64,000 bases of DNA. Source: Diplosphaera chodatii. Lineage: Eukaryota; Chlorophyta; Trebouxiophyceae; Prasiolales; Stichococcaceae. Location of the stretch: NCBI GenBank assembly GCA_032358165.1, contig JAALGY010000017.1, positions 806,001 through 870,000 on the forward strand. Direction: 5' to 3'. Within the stretch, counting starts at the first letter, position 1; each line of letters opens with the position of its first letter. A program made the translations under genes and the position numbers. Below the pieces are notes generated by a model that was given only the letters and a program-made list of their open reading frames with translations, ran no database searches and had not been told where the DNA came from. Shown here piece after piece: positions 33,171 to 46,200 of the stretch.

Positions 33171-34295
33171 AGCGTCAGCGGCAGCGGCTGCTGAAATGCC
33201 GCGTGTCGGTACACACATGCCGTGCGCACACACGCCACGTGTGTACCGACACCCGGCAGTGGTCTGCAGCCAGCCGCTAGTGTCAGAGCAGAGTGTGCAC
33301 TGGTTTACCTCACTGGCCAATGACGATGCTGCCAAACTTGGCAGTGCATGGGTCACTTACTGAGAGCACCGCCTGACAGCGCCGCCGGCCCTCTGCCAGG
33401 GCATTTTGAGGCGTCAATCCCCATATTTAGTGCAGCCGCCGCTTATTTGGCACTGCCGCCATGCACGGATATGACCTTCCCGCACATCATCCTCTGCGGG
33501 GTGCACCGGGCATCAACATATACCCTTGGCAATGTCAGCGTGAGAGCCTCGAGCTGCTGGTGATGCACTGCAAACTGCCTGCTAGCTTGGAGCTCTCGGC
33601 CCACATAGGGGTCAGCACTTGAATAGATGTGGTTTAATGATGTTTCGCGGGGTGGTCGTCACTCATGAAGTTTCAGATGACAGAAGTCAGGTGTCCTAAT
33701 GCGATGGGCTATAGCTATGGTTTCGTGTTGTCAGGCTGCACGTTGGTCAGGTCGACGTCTGTGTGCGCAGCGCTTTTGGTGAGGTATTTCGTCAGCTCGG
33801 TATAGCAACACTTCCATGCTTTGTGGAAGTTCTGCTATCCCTTGGTGAGACATGGATTGCAGTATGTAAATCAGAGTGCCAGTTCCTTGAGTACTGCTCG
33901 TGCGAAGCCCATCCACACACCCACAGAACATACAGCGAAAGCACCTGGATGGTAAGTGGTGCCAAAAAGTTTCACAGGCCCCACATTGCAACAAAGAAGG
34001 GTTCAGTGTTCCTGAAATAACACAGTCCTGCGGTGGCCAAGTGCACACATTGCTGCAGCACCCCAGCGTTCGTCTGACAGATGCAACCGCGCTGAAGTTT
34101 TATTTGCATCCCTCTATTCGGCTGCTTGCGCCGCTGATGTCCCAGCTGAGGCTTGATCAGATTGCTCTGCCTGCCTTTCAGCAGGTGTCAGGACAGCAGC
34201 TAGAGAGGAACTGCCATGGGTTGCGGAGCTAGCGCCTCATGCAACCTGCAGCGTGCCAGCTGTCGGCAACACCAGCCTCGTGCAGCGCTGCGCGG
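33171..34295. other. Convergent intergenic region
   Basis: The expansin-like gene (+) and the glucan synthase gene (-) end here, 1.1 kb apart. No further gene is supported. It should hold both 3' untranslated regions. Confidence 0.5.
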
Positions 34296-37200
34296 TCAGT
34301 GCCACTTGCCATGCCCGCTGCCGCCTGACGGCTGCCCGCCCTGCCCCTGCGCCGGCGGCTGGCTCGGCCCCTGGGGCGCCGCGTCGCCCCCGCCGAGGCT
34401 CGCGGTGCTGGCCGACCGCAGGTGCCCCCCTGCAGCGCTGGCGCCGCTGCCTGCGCGCTGCGTGGCGGCACCCCCCTGCGCCTGCAAGGATTGGGCATGG
34501 TCTGTATGACCAATATAACCACCCCAGCACAGCCAGATACACAGGCGTGGCTGCAGCATCAGTGGGTGCAGCTGTGCAAAAGTGCAAAGTCTAAATGACT
34601 GCATGAAAGCTGAGCATGCAGTGACAGCAAGAAAGAAGTCTGGGGGCAACTGGGTTTGTGAACGATGAGGGGGGACAGCGACTTACCTTTTCTGCCTTTT
34701 CGCGCTCCGCCTTCTCCCGCAGGTCGCGCTCCCGCTGCTGCCGCTCCACCACAATCTGTACATACCGCCCCTGCACGCAGATCTAACGGTTTGCAGCCTG
34801 CTCTGGATTCCGGCATCCTGAAGAGAGGGCCTGGACCTCTCCTAGGACGCAGCTTAGCAGGGCAGCATGCTGTCTGGAGCACAGCACAGCAGGGCCAAAG
34901 CACCGCTGACACCACAGCAACATCTCGCTGTTGTGGTTGTCACAAGCCCGGGGGCGGCGCACCAGCAGGCGGCCGCGCTTGAGGCTCTTGGCGAACTTGA
35001 CGTTGAAGAGCAGGGCGGCCTGGATGCGGGACACGAAGCCCAGGAAGGACAGCAGGAACAGGCCCGCGAATAGCAGGTACCCCAGCATGTAGTCCAGCGA
35101 CCTGCGGGCAGATACACCCTAAACCCAGCACTCTGCACTCACAGGCTCGGCAGGCTGCAGACAAGTTTGAGGGCGCTCGAGTGCGCCTAACACGACGATG
35201 CTGCAGGCACTGCTGGCTAGGCGAATGGAGTGAACTGATGCAAGCCGAGAGGCGAGAGTCAGGCAAGAAGTGCGCTGGTAGCGGCACAGCCCGATGAAGG
35301 CGACACGCTGGAGGCGTGTGGCGCACCTGTAGCTGAGGTCCACATAGTAGCGCATGCGGGTCCACCAGGGGCACGTGTACAGCAGGATCTGTCCCACCAG
35401 CACCATGATCTGCGGCGCACAGCACCCGCACGGTGAACCCGTGCTGGATGGCAGCGCTGCTCCATGCTGCATGCTGTGCGGCCATCAGGCTGTGATGGCG
35501 GCGAAAGTGACAAGCTCGCCACCGTGTGCAGTGCTTCACTCTAACCGGTTTCAGCTGTCCCGCGTCCCACCTGGAAGTTGGCGGTCAGCACGATGATGAG
35601 GTTCCTGAAGCCGGCGCCCTTGCGGGTGCCCAGCTTCGGGACGATCACCACTAAGAAGACGATGACCGCCGTCACGCCCAGCAGCGTCAGCAGCTGCACA
35701 TGAAAGCATCAAATTAGATTTTACAACCTAAGGTTGCGGCAGGCAAACGACCGCATGATCAAGGGGCGGCAATGCTGGCAAGCGCCAACTGCCACGCATG
35801 GTGGATCTGATTCACGGCATGGCCCATTTGGTCCAGCCTGTCAGCAGGTAGAGACCCGTTCACTGCAAGTGCTGCGATGTGGCCAGATGAGACAGCATGC
35901 ACATGACGATCCAGTGGCACACGCCGACTTGGGTGCGCAGGTTGGTCCCGCCCAAGATGAAGCAGGGGCCTGACAACGGCCCTGCGCACCATGCGGGCAA
36001 TTCGCCAGGAGCGCTGCGCGAACTGGCGGCGCATGAGCTTGCGGGCCACCAGCACCACGATGATGTACGCGTACAGCGCCCCCGTCAGGATGCCGAACAG
36101 CAGGTACCTGCACATGGTCGAGGGGCGCATCACCTCGCCGGCAAACCAGCAGTGCACACCGTTGCTTTCGAGTGCGTCGAGTCTGAGGCCACGAGCAGGA
36201 CAACCACTTGAAAGTATCATACAATGATGTATGACAGGAGGTGGCCACTTGTACTGAAGAGGCGCCGGCTGCTGGGTTGCTCAGACCAGCACACTGGCAC
36301 GCACCTGTTGATCTTGGTGTTCTGCAGCACGGTGATGGAGCTGAACACCAGGATGGCGGTCGGCAGGGTCTGCGCGATGCCGAAGCAGGCGGACAGGATG
36401 GGGTGCTGCGCGGGGTGCGGCACGTCGGGGTCCGTCCCCTCGTTGCGCGCCTTGGCCAGCCGCGACTGCAGGCAGCAAAGCAAGGCAGTCTGTGCGTCGC
36501 TGTGTGCACACGACTCTGCTGTCTGGCGAGCGGGCGCTCAGGCCATGCTGGCTTGACGCCTCAGAACACGCCACTGTGGGAAAGGACCGTCGTCTGGCGT
36601 GCAATGATCCGACATGTGGAGATGCAACACATGCGCAGATGTAGACGCATCGAACCTTATTCCAGGAGAACCAGGTGGACTTTGTGTCGGGGTCCTGCAC
36701 ATCCCCCATCCACAGCCGCCACTTGTCGAAGTCCTCCTGCAGAACACCACCGAACTGGGTTTTCAACACTGGCAGCCGTGGGACATTGCCCGTGCCACAG
36801 AGCACCAAATGGAACTCCGCGCCGGGGGCCGAGTGCCGCACACCCACACAGCGGGCGCACCTTGGTCCTGCTCATGGAGAAGGTCTGCGGGTTGAACCAA
36901 AAAGGCGCCCACAGCAGGCACAGCGACACCTGAGAGCGTAAATGCAGACCATCACACGGCAGGTGGAAATCTACTCCACGGACATGCTGGGCAGCTGCAA
37001 CGGAAGGAAACGGCGCTTCTGCTACATGCTCCTGTCCGGGGAGGCGGACGCTGTGTTTAGGGTTTACGGGGGTGTTCACCAGCCAGGCGCCCCAGGTGCT
37101 GGAGATGTAGTGGGTGGTGGACACCACCGCCAGCAGCACCAGCAGCTGGATGAGCTGCGCCGCGTAGTACAGGTGGCTGCACACAACACACTTGCGTTAC

Positions 37201-40200
37201 TCAGCGCTCAAGGGTGACACAAGGTGGGCGCCCTGAACCTGTCTCAACCATGTCGGCCATGTCCGCTGCCCAGGAGGTGTGCCGCTGGAGCCTAGTGAAC
37301 CACAGAGCTTGCTGCACTGGTGGCAACATCTTCCGCAGCCGCAGTGGCGGTGCGAGTTCTGGCATGCCTGCACAACCTGCTGCGGCTGCATTATTATACA
37401 CAGCGCAGCAATGGGTACACAGGTTTGAAGCAGCTGGAAGTGCTGCTGCTGCAGCTTGTCCGAGGGCAGGCTTGCCAGATAGGCCAGCTGTGCATCGTAT
37501 GGCTTCCACCAAGTGCGCAACAGGCATGTGGAGACTGCACAGATATACTCAAGTTGCACGAAGAGTTGAGCAGATAACAGCAGATCCTCAGGGTATGCTA
37601 GCCTAAGTGCAGGCACAAAGGGCGGAAGGCTGTACCTGCGGGAGTACGAGGAGTACACCTTCACGAAGGGGATGTGGCTCAGCGCATAGCCACGGCCTGT
37701 GGGGATGTACCTGCAAACCCATCAAACTGCAAGGGTCACGAAGACAGACTGTTGACCGTCCACAGCGCCGTAATGGTAGATACCTGACGAAGTGATGTGG
37801 TGTGAGCATGAGCAAGGTTGCTGGGTGCAACAGCGCATTGGTGTCAAAACAACGATGCATTACACCCATAGTGGTGCTCTGAAGAGTCAGCAAGCATGTG
37901 TGCAAGCGAAGCGCTTACGCAGCACCGCCCGACACCACATCCTCCTTAAAGTAGTGGCCGCTGGTGCGGCTGCGGAAGATGCCAAACACGATGGATCCTG
38001 TGACACACGACCATACCAACTGGTCAATCTCCGCTGATAATGGTCTTGGAGAACCTACAGGTGTGGTGGATAACAGCACAGCACACCCGAGGCTGGGGTT
38101 GCTGGGGGAAACCACATCACAGGGTAGCGTTTGTGGTGCCCATCTGGTACCCACACGAAGGGTCACTTGTGCCAGCCGGCCTGATGGTCAGCAACACACC
38201 TTGCAGGAACTGGTACAGCAGCGTGCCCAGCGCAAACACGAAGCCGCGCTCCAGCAGCAGCTCCACCGCGTACGTGGCGATTGTGAGCGCGCCAATCTGC
38301 ACCACCGACCCTGCTGCCACGCCCGCCGACTGCCCTGCAGGTAGGTGTTGGAGGATCTAAGACATGTGCTGTGCTAGCCGCCATTGCGCCTGGCTGATAA
38401 CAACAGCCAAACAGCGTGAGCTTTGAACGTCTGAGAGGACCCTGCAAGTTGTTACCATAGAAGTCGGAGTTCAGCAGTAGGCAGGTCAGAGCCTGGAAGG
38501 CCATGCAGCAGCCATGCTGTGCTGGCGCACCCGTCAGCGTGGAGCAGATCTTCTGCGGGTCGGCCCGTGTGGGGCAGGGGAAGGTCTGCGCGTCAGCCAG
38601 CGCCAGCAGCAGGTACACCCAGATGGACGAGGACACCGTCAGGAACACCAGATACGTGTTCACGAAGAAGCCGGGGCCGGTGTGGTACCTGTGCACCACG
38701 ATGCAGCTGTAACAACCCTGGACACCAGTTACCAAGCTCAGTGATAACCCGCTGCAGCCTCTCCAGGACGAAGGATGCACGGGCCTGGGTGTCCAGTCTG
38801 GTGGAGACCAAGTGCTCAGCAGGTGCCATGCTGTCTTGGGTCACCGTGCCGTGCATGCCTAGAAGAAGACTTCCCACATTGATGTGCAAAGTGGTGCTGC
38901 GCCAGGGTCGCACCAGGCCAGCAGGCGGAAGAAGTCGAACTGGGTGCCCAGCCGGTACACATCCCGCGACAGCACCTGCTCCCCGTTGCCGCCCGCCACC
39001 TGCGATTGTGGACAGTTGCCGAGTGACCAGGCAGCGAGTGACCAGGCAGCGGTCGTGTCGCATGCTTGAGCCCATGTGCCCTGACCTTGGCCTTGGGAGC
39101 TGTGATGCTGCAGTTGACCTAGCCAGCAAGCACCAAGCCGCACGGGGCAGGACAGGGTCGCAACCCTGGACTGAATTGCACCTTGGACTCGAAGGAGTTG
39201 ATGGAGTCGAAGCCCATGTCGCGGCCCTTGCCCACGGAGATGTACTCCAGGAACTTGGTCTGCGCGCCCCGCAGCGTGTGGTTGTACCCCGCAAACACGT
39301 CCTCGCTGATGTGGAACGCCCTGCAGTGCAGTGCGCCTCTGCCGGCTGAGCGACGTCGGTCGGTTTTGTAGGCCTTCGTCAGGCTTTTGAGGGCCGTTGC
39401 AGGTGGAAGGTGCAGCAGCTCCGAGCTCATGGTCAGGGTGAGTCGTAGGAAAAAAGCTCCACCTGGTGGACTTGGACACGCCGCCGCGGGTCATGACCCA
39501 CAGCCGGTTCCACAGGTCCGGGTGCCCGTAGTGGAAGCGCACGCCGCCCGGCCACGCCATGACACGCTGCGCGCATTGCATCACCACGCAGTCAGCATAT
39601 GCATTTATGTAGTCTGTGGCTTCATTCCGTAGCTGGGGAACGGCCATGCATCATGCCACGTCATGAGATTGCTCCCCTGTTGTACTTACAAACTATGTAA
39701 CAATGTACAGGACACAGGAACCCTGCCAGTCGACACTGGCAATCCACCTGCACGATGGTGCCGAAGGTGAACTCGGTGGCGGCGGCAAAGCTGGCCAGTG
39801 CGCCGCTGTTCTCGCTGAAGATCCACTCACGGCAGCCGACGCACGCCACCGGCTGCGGACCCCTTTTCCGCTTGCGGTATCGCACCTATGCACAGAACCA
39901 GGAGCCGACGCCATCAGCAAGTGCCATGAAAGCAAAGCTGGTGTTGCTGCAACGCTAGTCGTGTGGGTCGAGCAGTCCTGGGTAGCAGGTCGTCATGGAG
40001 GGCTGGGTGGAATGAGCCAGCGACTGGAGAACATGTTACACACAGTATCAGCATGTTGTTTCAAACACATGGAAGTCACCGCAATACGGCACGCACAGGC
40101 AGAGAGCTGTGTTCACCAGCGGTGTGTCGTCAGGCGCTGCGCCCATGGGGTCGATGGTGATGCGTGCATCGGCGGCGGGGTCGGGCGCCGCCAGCCGGCT

Positions 40201-43200
40201 GTTCACGGGCGCAGAAAACTCCGACACCAGGTTCCGCATCTTCAGTGCCTCTGCCAGGTAGTTGTCCTGCCATGCATGCAAAGGTTGGGATGAGCGGCGC
40301 ACAAACAGTGCTGCGGTTGCCATGTACAGGCACGATCAGCTGATGCCTTAAGCTTTCAGGGTCCAGGCCCCTTCAGAGTCGTGAGGCGAGGCGCATCTGT
40401 CAGCATGGAGCAAGGGCACAGCCACCAAGGTGAACCTGGTTCATGTCGATGGCCTGCAGCGTCTCGTTGAAGCAGAAGATGATGGCGTGGTTCTGGTTCT
40501 CGGGCTTGCCCTCGCCCAGCACCACGCCCCGCCCGCTCTCCGGGTTGACCGGCAGCCGCACCCTGTAGCATGGTTGGTGTGCACGCACACTTGGCTAGAC
40601 GGGAATCCGCAGCAGATTGTGTGTCCGCACCAGAGCAGCCCACATGCAGTGCACCAAGCAATGGTGTGAACAAGGGGGCTGCAGCAGACACAATTGTGCG
40701 TATCAACGAGTGGGAACAGCACAGGGTGGCCGCGCAGTGGGAGCAGCACCTATAGATCTCCTCGCAGGCGGCGTCCGTGCCTTTGGGCTCTGCGCCCGAG
40801 CCACGCACCAGCACGCTCCACTGCCCCGCCTTGCCGTCGCCGCCTGCCCCTTCATTAGTTCAAGTTGTAGGGCTTCAGACGCAGCAATCGGACGGTGCCT
40901 GTAGCAGCACTGGGATGGTACCACGCAGGTGTCGAGACACGATCGCAGCGGTGATGATACATGGGGTGCACTGCTCTCATTCTGTCTGCAGCTGGACTGC
41001 AGAAGCTGGGACACTGGCTCACCGCCGGTGTTGGTGTCCATGTACGCCACACGCAGCCCGGGGTACTGCCACATCAGCGTCTCCACACCCCGTGCCAGCC
41101 ACCGGCCCTTGGCTGTAGTGGAGGCCCTGTTCTTGCCGTACACCTGCACAGCAGCATCAGCTGTGTCAACATACATGTCATCAAAGCGCTCAGCAGTGCT
41201 GTCATCTTTCTAGGGTGAGCAACTGACCTGCAATCCAGGCGATAGGAAGCCTGGCGTGCACAGCCCAGCACCGTGTCAATGTTCAGCTTGCAGCACGCTC
41301 GAAAGCTTTCGGTCAGCAGTCTTGACACATGCGCGCCTGGCTGGCGACGACGTAGGTGTACTTGGACTCGATGAGGTCGGCGAGCCACAGCTGGTAGTCG
41401 CCCTCCGGCATGTCCGCCGGCCGGGGATTCTCCACCTCTGCCAGCAGCTTCAGCCCGTCCGCATACGACATCATGCCTGCGAGAAAATCCAACGATCCCA
41501 CACTGGAAAACTGCAGTCACCCACATCTGCTGGGTGCCTTCCTGACACATCACCTGTAGGGTGGATCAGCAAGGCAGTGTGTGCAGCCTGTGGTGCTGCC
41601 TGTCCGATGTGCTTGGTTTGGACAGGTCATCGTACCTCGCACGGTGCGGGCCAGCAGCTGGCCCCGGTACGCGGCCCACAGCTGCAGCTCCATCTGCAGG
41701 TGCGCCAGGGCACCGCCCTCGCAGAAGTCCTCCTCCGACACCTGCACGTCAGTCATGTGAACTGCAACATGTTGCCTGATACAGTAGAGGCCCTGGATTG
41801 CAGACACAGGACGTTGCAACAAACCTAGTCCAAACATGATCCACGGCGACACCAGGTCACACGCAGCAGTCGACACCACTCTGGCGTCCAACGGGACAAT
41901 GTTTGCAAGGTACAGGCATCTGGCATTCAGCGCAGGAAACAAGAGATCGGTGCAAACAACCAAAAAGCAAGGAACACGGCTGCGCACCGCGCTGGGCTCG
42001 ATGCCGGCGAGCTTGGCGCCCATGCGCTCCAGGAAGTGGTCCCAGTCGCGGGGGTACAGCGACCGGATGTACGTCATCGGCGACACGCCGTCCTCCGTCT
42101 CCGAGATGAGGTCCGTCAGCCCCTGCGACACGAAGGCACCCTTGCATCAGGGATGTGCTGCACAGCAACATCTTGGGGGTCACAGCTGCCAGACAATAGT
42201 TGTTGATGAACCGCAGGGGTTGAGGGTGCAACCTTGGCAGCGCCCTTCTGCAGGCCGAGGGAGCGGGCGGTGTCCTTTGCATTCAGGGCATAGATGACGT
42301 CCTCCTCATCTGCCAGGCCAGATATCAGCATTGTCAGTGCAGGTGGCACTCTGCAATGTTCTGGGGACAACCACCGCCGACCTGTCGCTTGAAGGATCTC
42401 ATACGTGCTGACGACCCAAGCTGTCACACCATGAACACCCAGCCAAAGGTCGTACTTCGAGTATACAGACCAGCATTGCAGCGTTGCTGGATGTGTGACC
42501 ACTCACAGTGGGGCGTGAGCGTCCCGAAGGACAGCATCGCATGCACTGGCGGCGGCCGCTGCAGCTGCGGGTTCTTCAGGGACGACAGGAAGAAGGAAAG
42601 TATGCGCTGCGCCTCATCGCCCCTTGGGGCGGTGCCACCCGGCGACACCTCCAGCATCAGCAGCAGCTGCTTCACCGCCTGCGACCAGGCACCTCCGATT
42701 AGTGCAGGCAAGCTTGATGTCTTCAACGCAGCAAATTCGAGAGCTCCACTGATGCAGCCGCAAAGCCTGCACTTGACACCAAAGCAGGAGGTGCTGCAAG
42801 GGCCAATGCAGCGGCAGTTGGTGCTACAGGGCAGCACCTTGCGCATGACGTCCTTGGCGGCGGAGGCCGGCCCCTCGTCGAACAGCACCGACAGCGGGCC
42901 GCCATAGCCGTCGCCCTCGCCCGCCGTGAATGCCGCCCACGCCGCCGGCGCCAGCATGCTGGCCTGCAGATATGATGCCAATACCGCTTCATAATGACGA
43001 AGAGTTTGTATCGTAGAGCAATGGTCTGCTGCTGGTGTACACACAGGGTTGCAGGCAGGGCACCAGTGAGTGCACCAGTGACCAGTTCTCGAGATAAGCA
43101 TTGGTGCATAATTGAACACACACTCACAGCATACCTTCAGGTCGGTGATGGCGAGCTCGGCGTCCAGGGCGCGCGCGTGCTTCTGGCGGGACCAGGATCC

Positions 43201-46200
43201 GCCGCCCTTGGCGTCCAGCCCCTTTGGGTGCCGCCGCTTCACCGCCTGCGAAATAGCAGATCCGCACGTGGTTCTTATTTTTGTGCCCAAGTGCTTGAGC
43301 ATCAAGCAGCACAAGCTGGTGTTGTGGGTGGCGATGTATTGTACATCAACATTCCCTGCTGCCGGACAGCCCAAGGGAGCGAGCTGCACCCGATATGGAA
43401 CAGCAAGCTGGCCGCTGACACTCACGTCTATCTCGGCGGTGAGGTGGTCGACCAGGGAGGTGAGGTCCTTGCGCAGCGCCTCTGCCGAGGCCGTGCGGGA
43501 GCGGCGGGCCCCTGAGTCTGGCACCGGCCGCGACAGCTCCTCCAGCCTGCACAGGCATTGATTCGATGACGCTGCTTTTTCTACCACCCGATCACATCAC
43601 ATCACCTGCTACAGGGACCCAGATTACGGACCTCAGTTTTCCTGACTGCCTTCTGCAGCTCTGCTATTCACTGCGGCGGCGCACCTGTGCAGGATGGTGA
43701 TGATGTCTTTGAGGCCCGCGAGGCGGGCGTTGCGGTGCGGCGCCGTCTCCGGCTCGTGCACCGGCAGGAAGGCGAGGAACACCTTGGCCTGCAGCAAGAA
43801 TGCAGCTACGTCACTCTGGGGCCGATACGACATGCATAACGTGCGCATGCTGCATTGCAGGGTTTGGGGTGGGCACACCCACTTAGCCCCTGGGCAGACG
43901 CTTTGATCATGGGTGGGGAGTTTGACTGAGAGCGCATGTGGTAAACCAAGTGCAGAACCTGCCTAGTGAGGACATTGATCATCAGGCTGATGCTAGCCTG
44001 ATTGTGATTGGCACCTGGGCGTCAGTGAGGATGCGCAGCTGCAGCAGCGACCACAGCAGCAGCGCGCGCAGCTCCGTCAGCGCCACGGTCTGCGAGTCGG
44101 ACAGGCCGGGCGTCTCCGCCGCCGCATTGACCTGCCCCGCATAGAAGAACACCGGCAGCAGGAAGGGGCGCATGCCGTCCACAACCTGCACATATAGCAG
44201 GCACGACATCAGCACGAGACTGACACAAGCAAGGCTGATGCCCCAGCAGCTCGACTGCGGAGTTCTGTTGCGGTGTTGATGCCTTATCCAATAAGCCTGC
44301 TTCTGCAGAGCCTCAGATATTCCCTGGTGTAAGGTGCATGCATGAAAGCACCTGGATGCTGTCGTCGATGGGCAGGTGCACGAAGCTGAGGTTGCGCTGC
44401 TCGCCGTCAGAGATGAGGTCCACCGTGCGCAGCTCGTCCACGATGGCGTTCCACACGTCGCTGAACACCAGCCACTGGGCCACCCTGCAGCACAGACATC
44501 AAGGCTCTGCATCGGTCCAGTAGATGACAGGACACACAGCGCGGTCATCCAGCAGCAGCAGGTGACCGGCAGATTCGATGACAAGATGCGCCTACTGCGG
44601 GTCCTCAGCTGCCTCAGGTGACCAGCAGATGTGTTGCCAACAGGCAGCAGGGTTTGAATGTGCGCACGAGTCGTCGTGCAGGGAGGCAAGCACGTTGCGC
44701 TTGCGCCGGTGGTACAAATGCCCCGCGACCGAGGAGCTCTGCCGCCGCCGGGCCTGCGCCTGCGGCTGGCTCAGCAGCGGCAGCATGCCCGACTTGCGCA
44801 GCGCAGCCGGGTCTGCAGCAAAGGAGCAGAGGTTGTTGATAGCGATGCATAGCGGACACGCTGCCAGCACGTGTTGCACAGTCATGGCGCGGCAGCGTTG
44901 GGGCACTACCACGAAGTGGCTTCCGAATACCCATTGCACGATTGCTTCCAACACACCAGCAGCCGCTTGCAGAGATGACAACAACTGCAGCAACACTGGC
45001 TTCAGTTCAAACCTGGCAAGGGTGGCGCCTGCCGGGACCCCGCGGCGGCCATGCGAACAGCGGCGGCCGAGCGCCGGGGCGGCGGCTCCCTGGAAGTTGA
45101 GGTGCCGCCCACCACGCCGCCCCGAGCCGCCTCGTTGATCGCCCTGGCAGCAGTGCAGCATGCTGTGGGTCTCCACTGTTTGTAACATGACCATGTGCAC
45201 ATCTGGTGCTCATCATATACAACTCTCCCTCCTGCTGAAGAACCATGCCGCACCGCTGAAGAGCATGGCATGCAGCCACTGTTCGATGAGTGCCTAATGA
45301 GTAAGTGCTACCCATGGGTACACATGTTCAGTGTGTGTGACAAGTGCCTGGCTTTCATCGACTTTCACAGCAGAGCCTCAAGCCTGCTGTGAAGCTGAGC
45401 TTCTGCCTTGCACTTATCAAAGCCAGTGTCCTCACTGACAACGCTGCCAGCTGACACGATGGTTGATGCACACCGGGTGATGTTGTGCTCGCCCTCGCCA
45501 GAGATGCAGCAGCGCCACCACTGGTGCGGCCCCTTGTGGAAGTTCTGCCGCAGCTCCTGGAAGTTGGCCACCACCCCCAGGTTCAGCCACACCAGCCCCT
45601 TCAGCGCGCCGAAGATGGCCGACACCACCTGCGGCCAGACAAAGAGTTTGGTGCTCGCCCGCAAATGCTGCCAACTGCACGACGAAGGCAGTAGAATGCA
45701 GAAGAAGCTATGCTACAGACTACGCCTATTGCTGTTCCCTAAGAAACGTGCGGATGCACTGGTCACTCTGTCCATGCGCCGTCAGCTATTGGAGTCAGCA
45801 GGCTGCAGGTTGCCCATGCAGCGTACCGAGTAGAAGATGCCAGTATCGACCAGACTGAGCAGGAAGGCTGGCAGGCCGCGGGCAATGGCCAGGATGAAGT
45901 CCGCAGAGGGTCCCGTGGGCCCTGCAGCAGCACCGCGTGGCTGCCATTCAGTCTGCGCCGTACGCACTTTCCGTGGGGTGCTGGATGAGCAGCCCACATC
46001 ACCAAGGACCTTGCAGCTTTGGGTCTAGGCCACCAGAATGGGTGACCATCACTAGATCCTGTCGATACGCTGCCATGTGTGCTTCAAGCCTCGCTAAGTC
46101 CTTGCTGCTAAATGCCCTGCAAATGGCTTAGGGACAGTGTTGAGTGACTGGCACCCACCAGAGCGCAGGAAGCCGCGGTTCCACAGCGCGCGCATCGGGA

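Noticed and set aside
38519..39349. Plus-strand open frame of 276 codons
   Set aside because: It lies across exons and introns of the glucan synthase on the other strand and ignores their clear splice sites.
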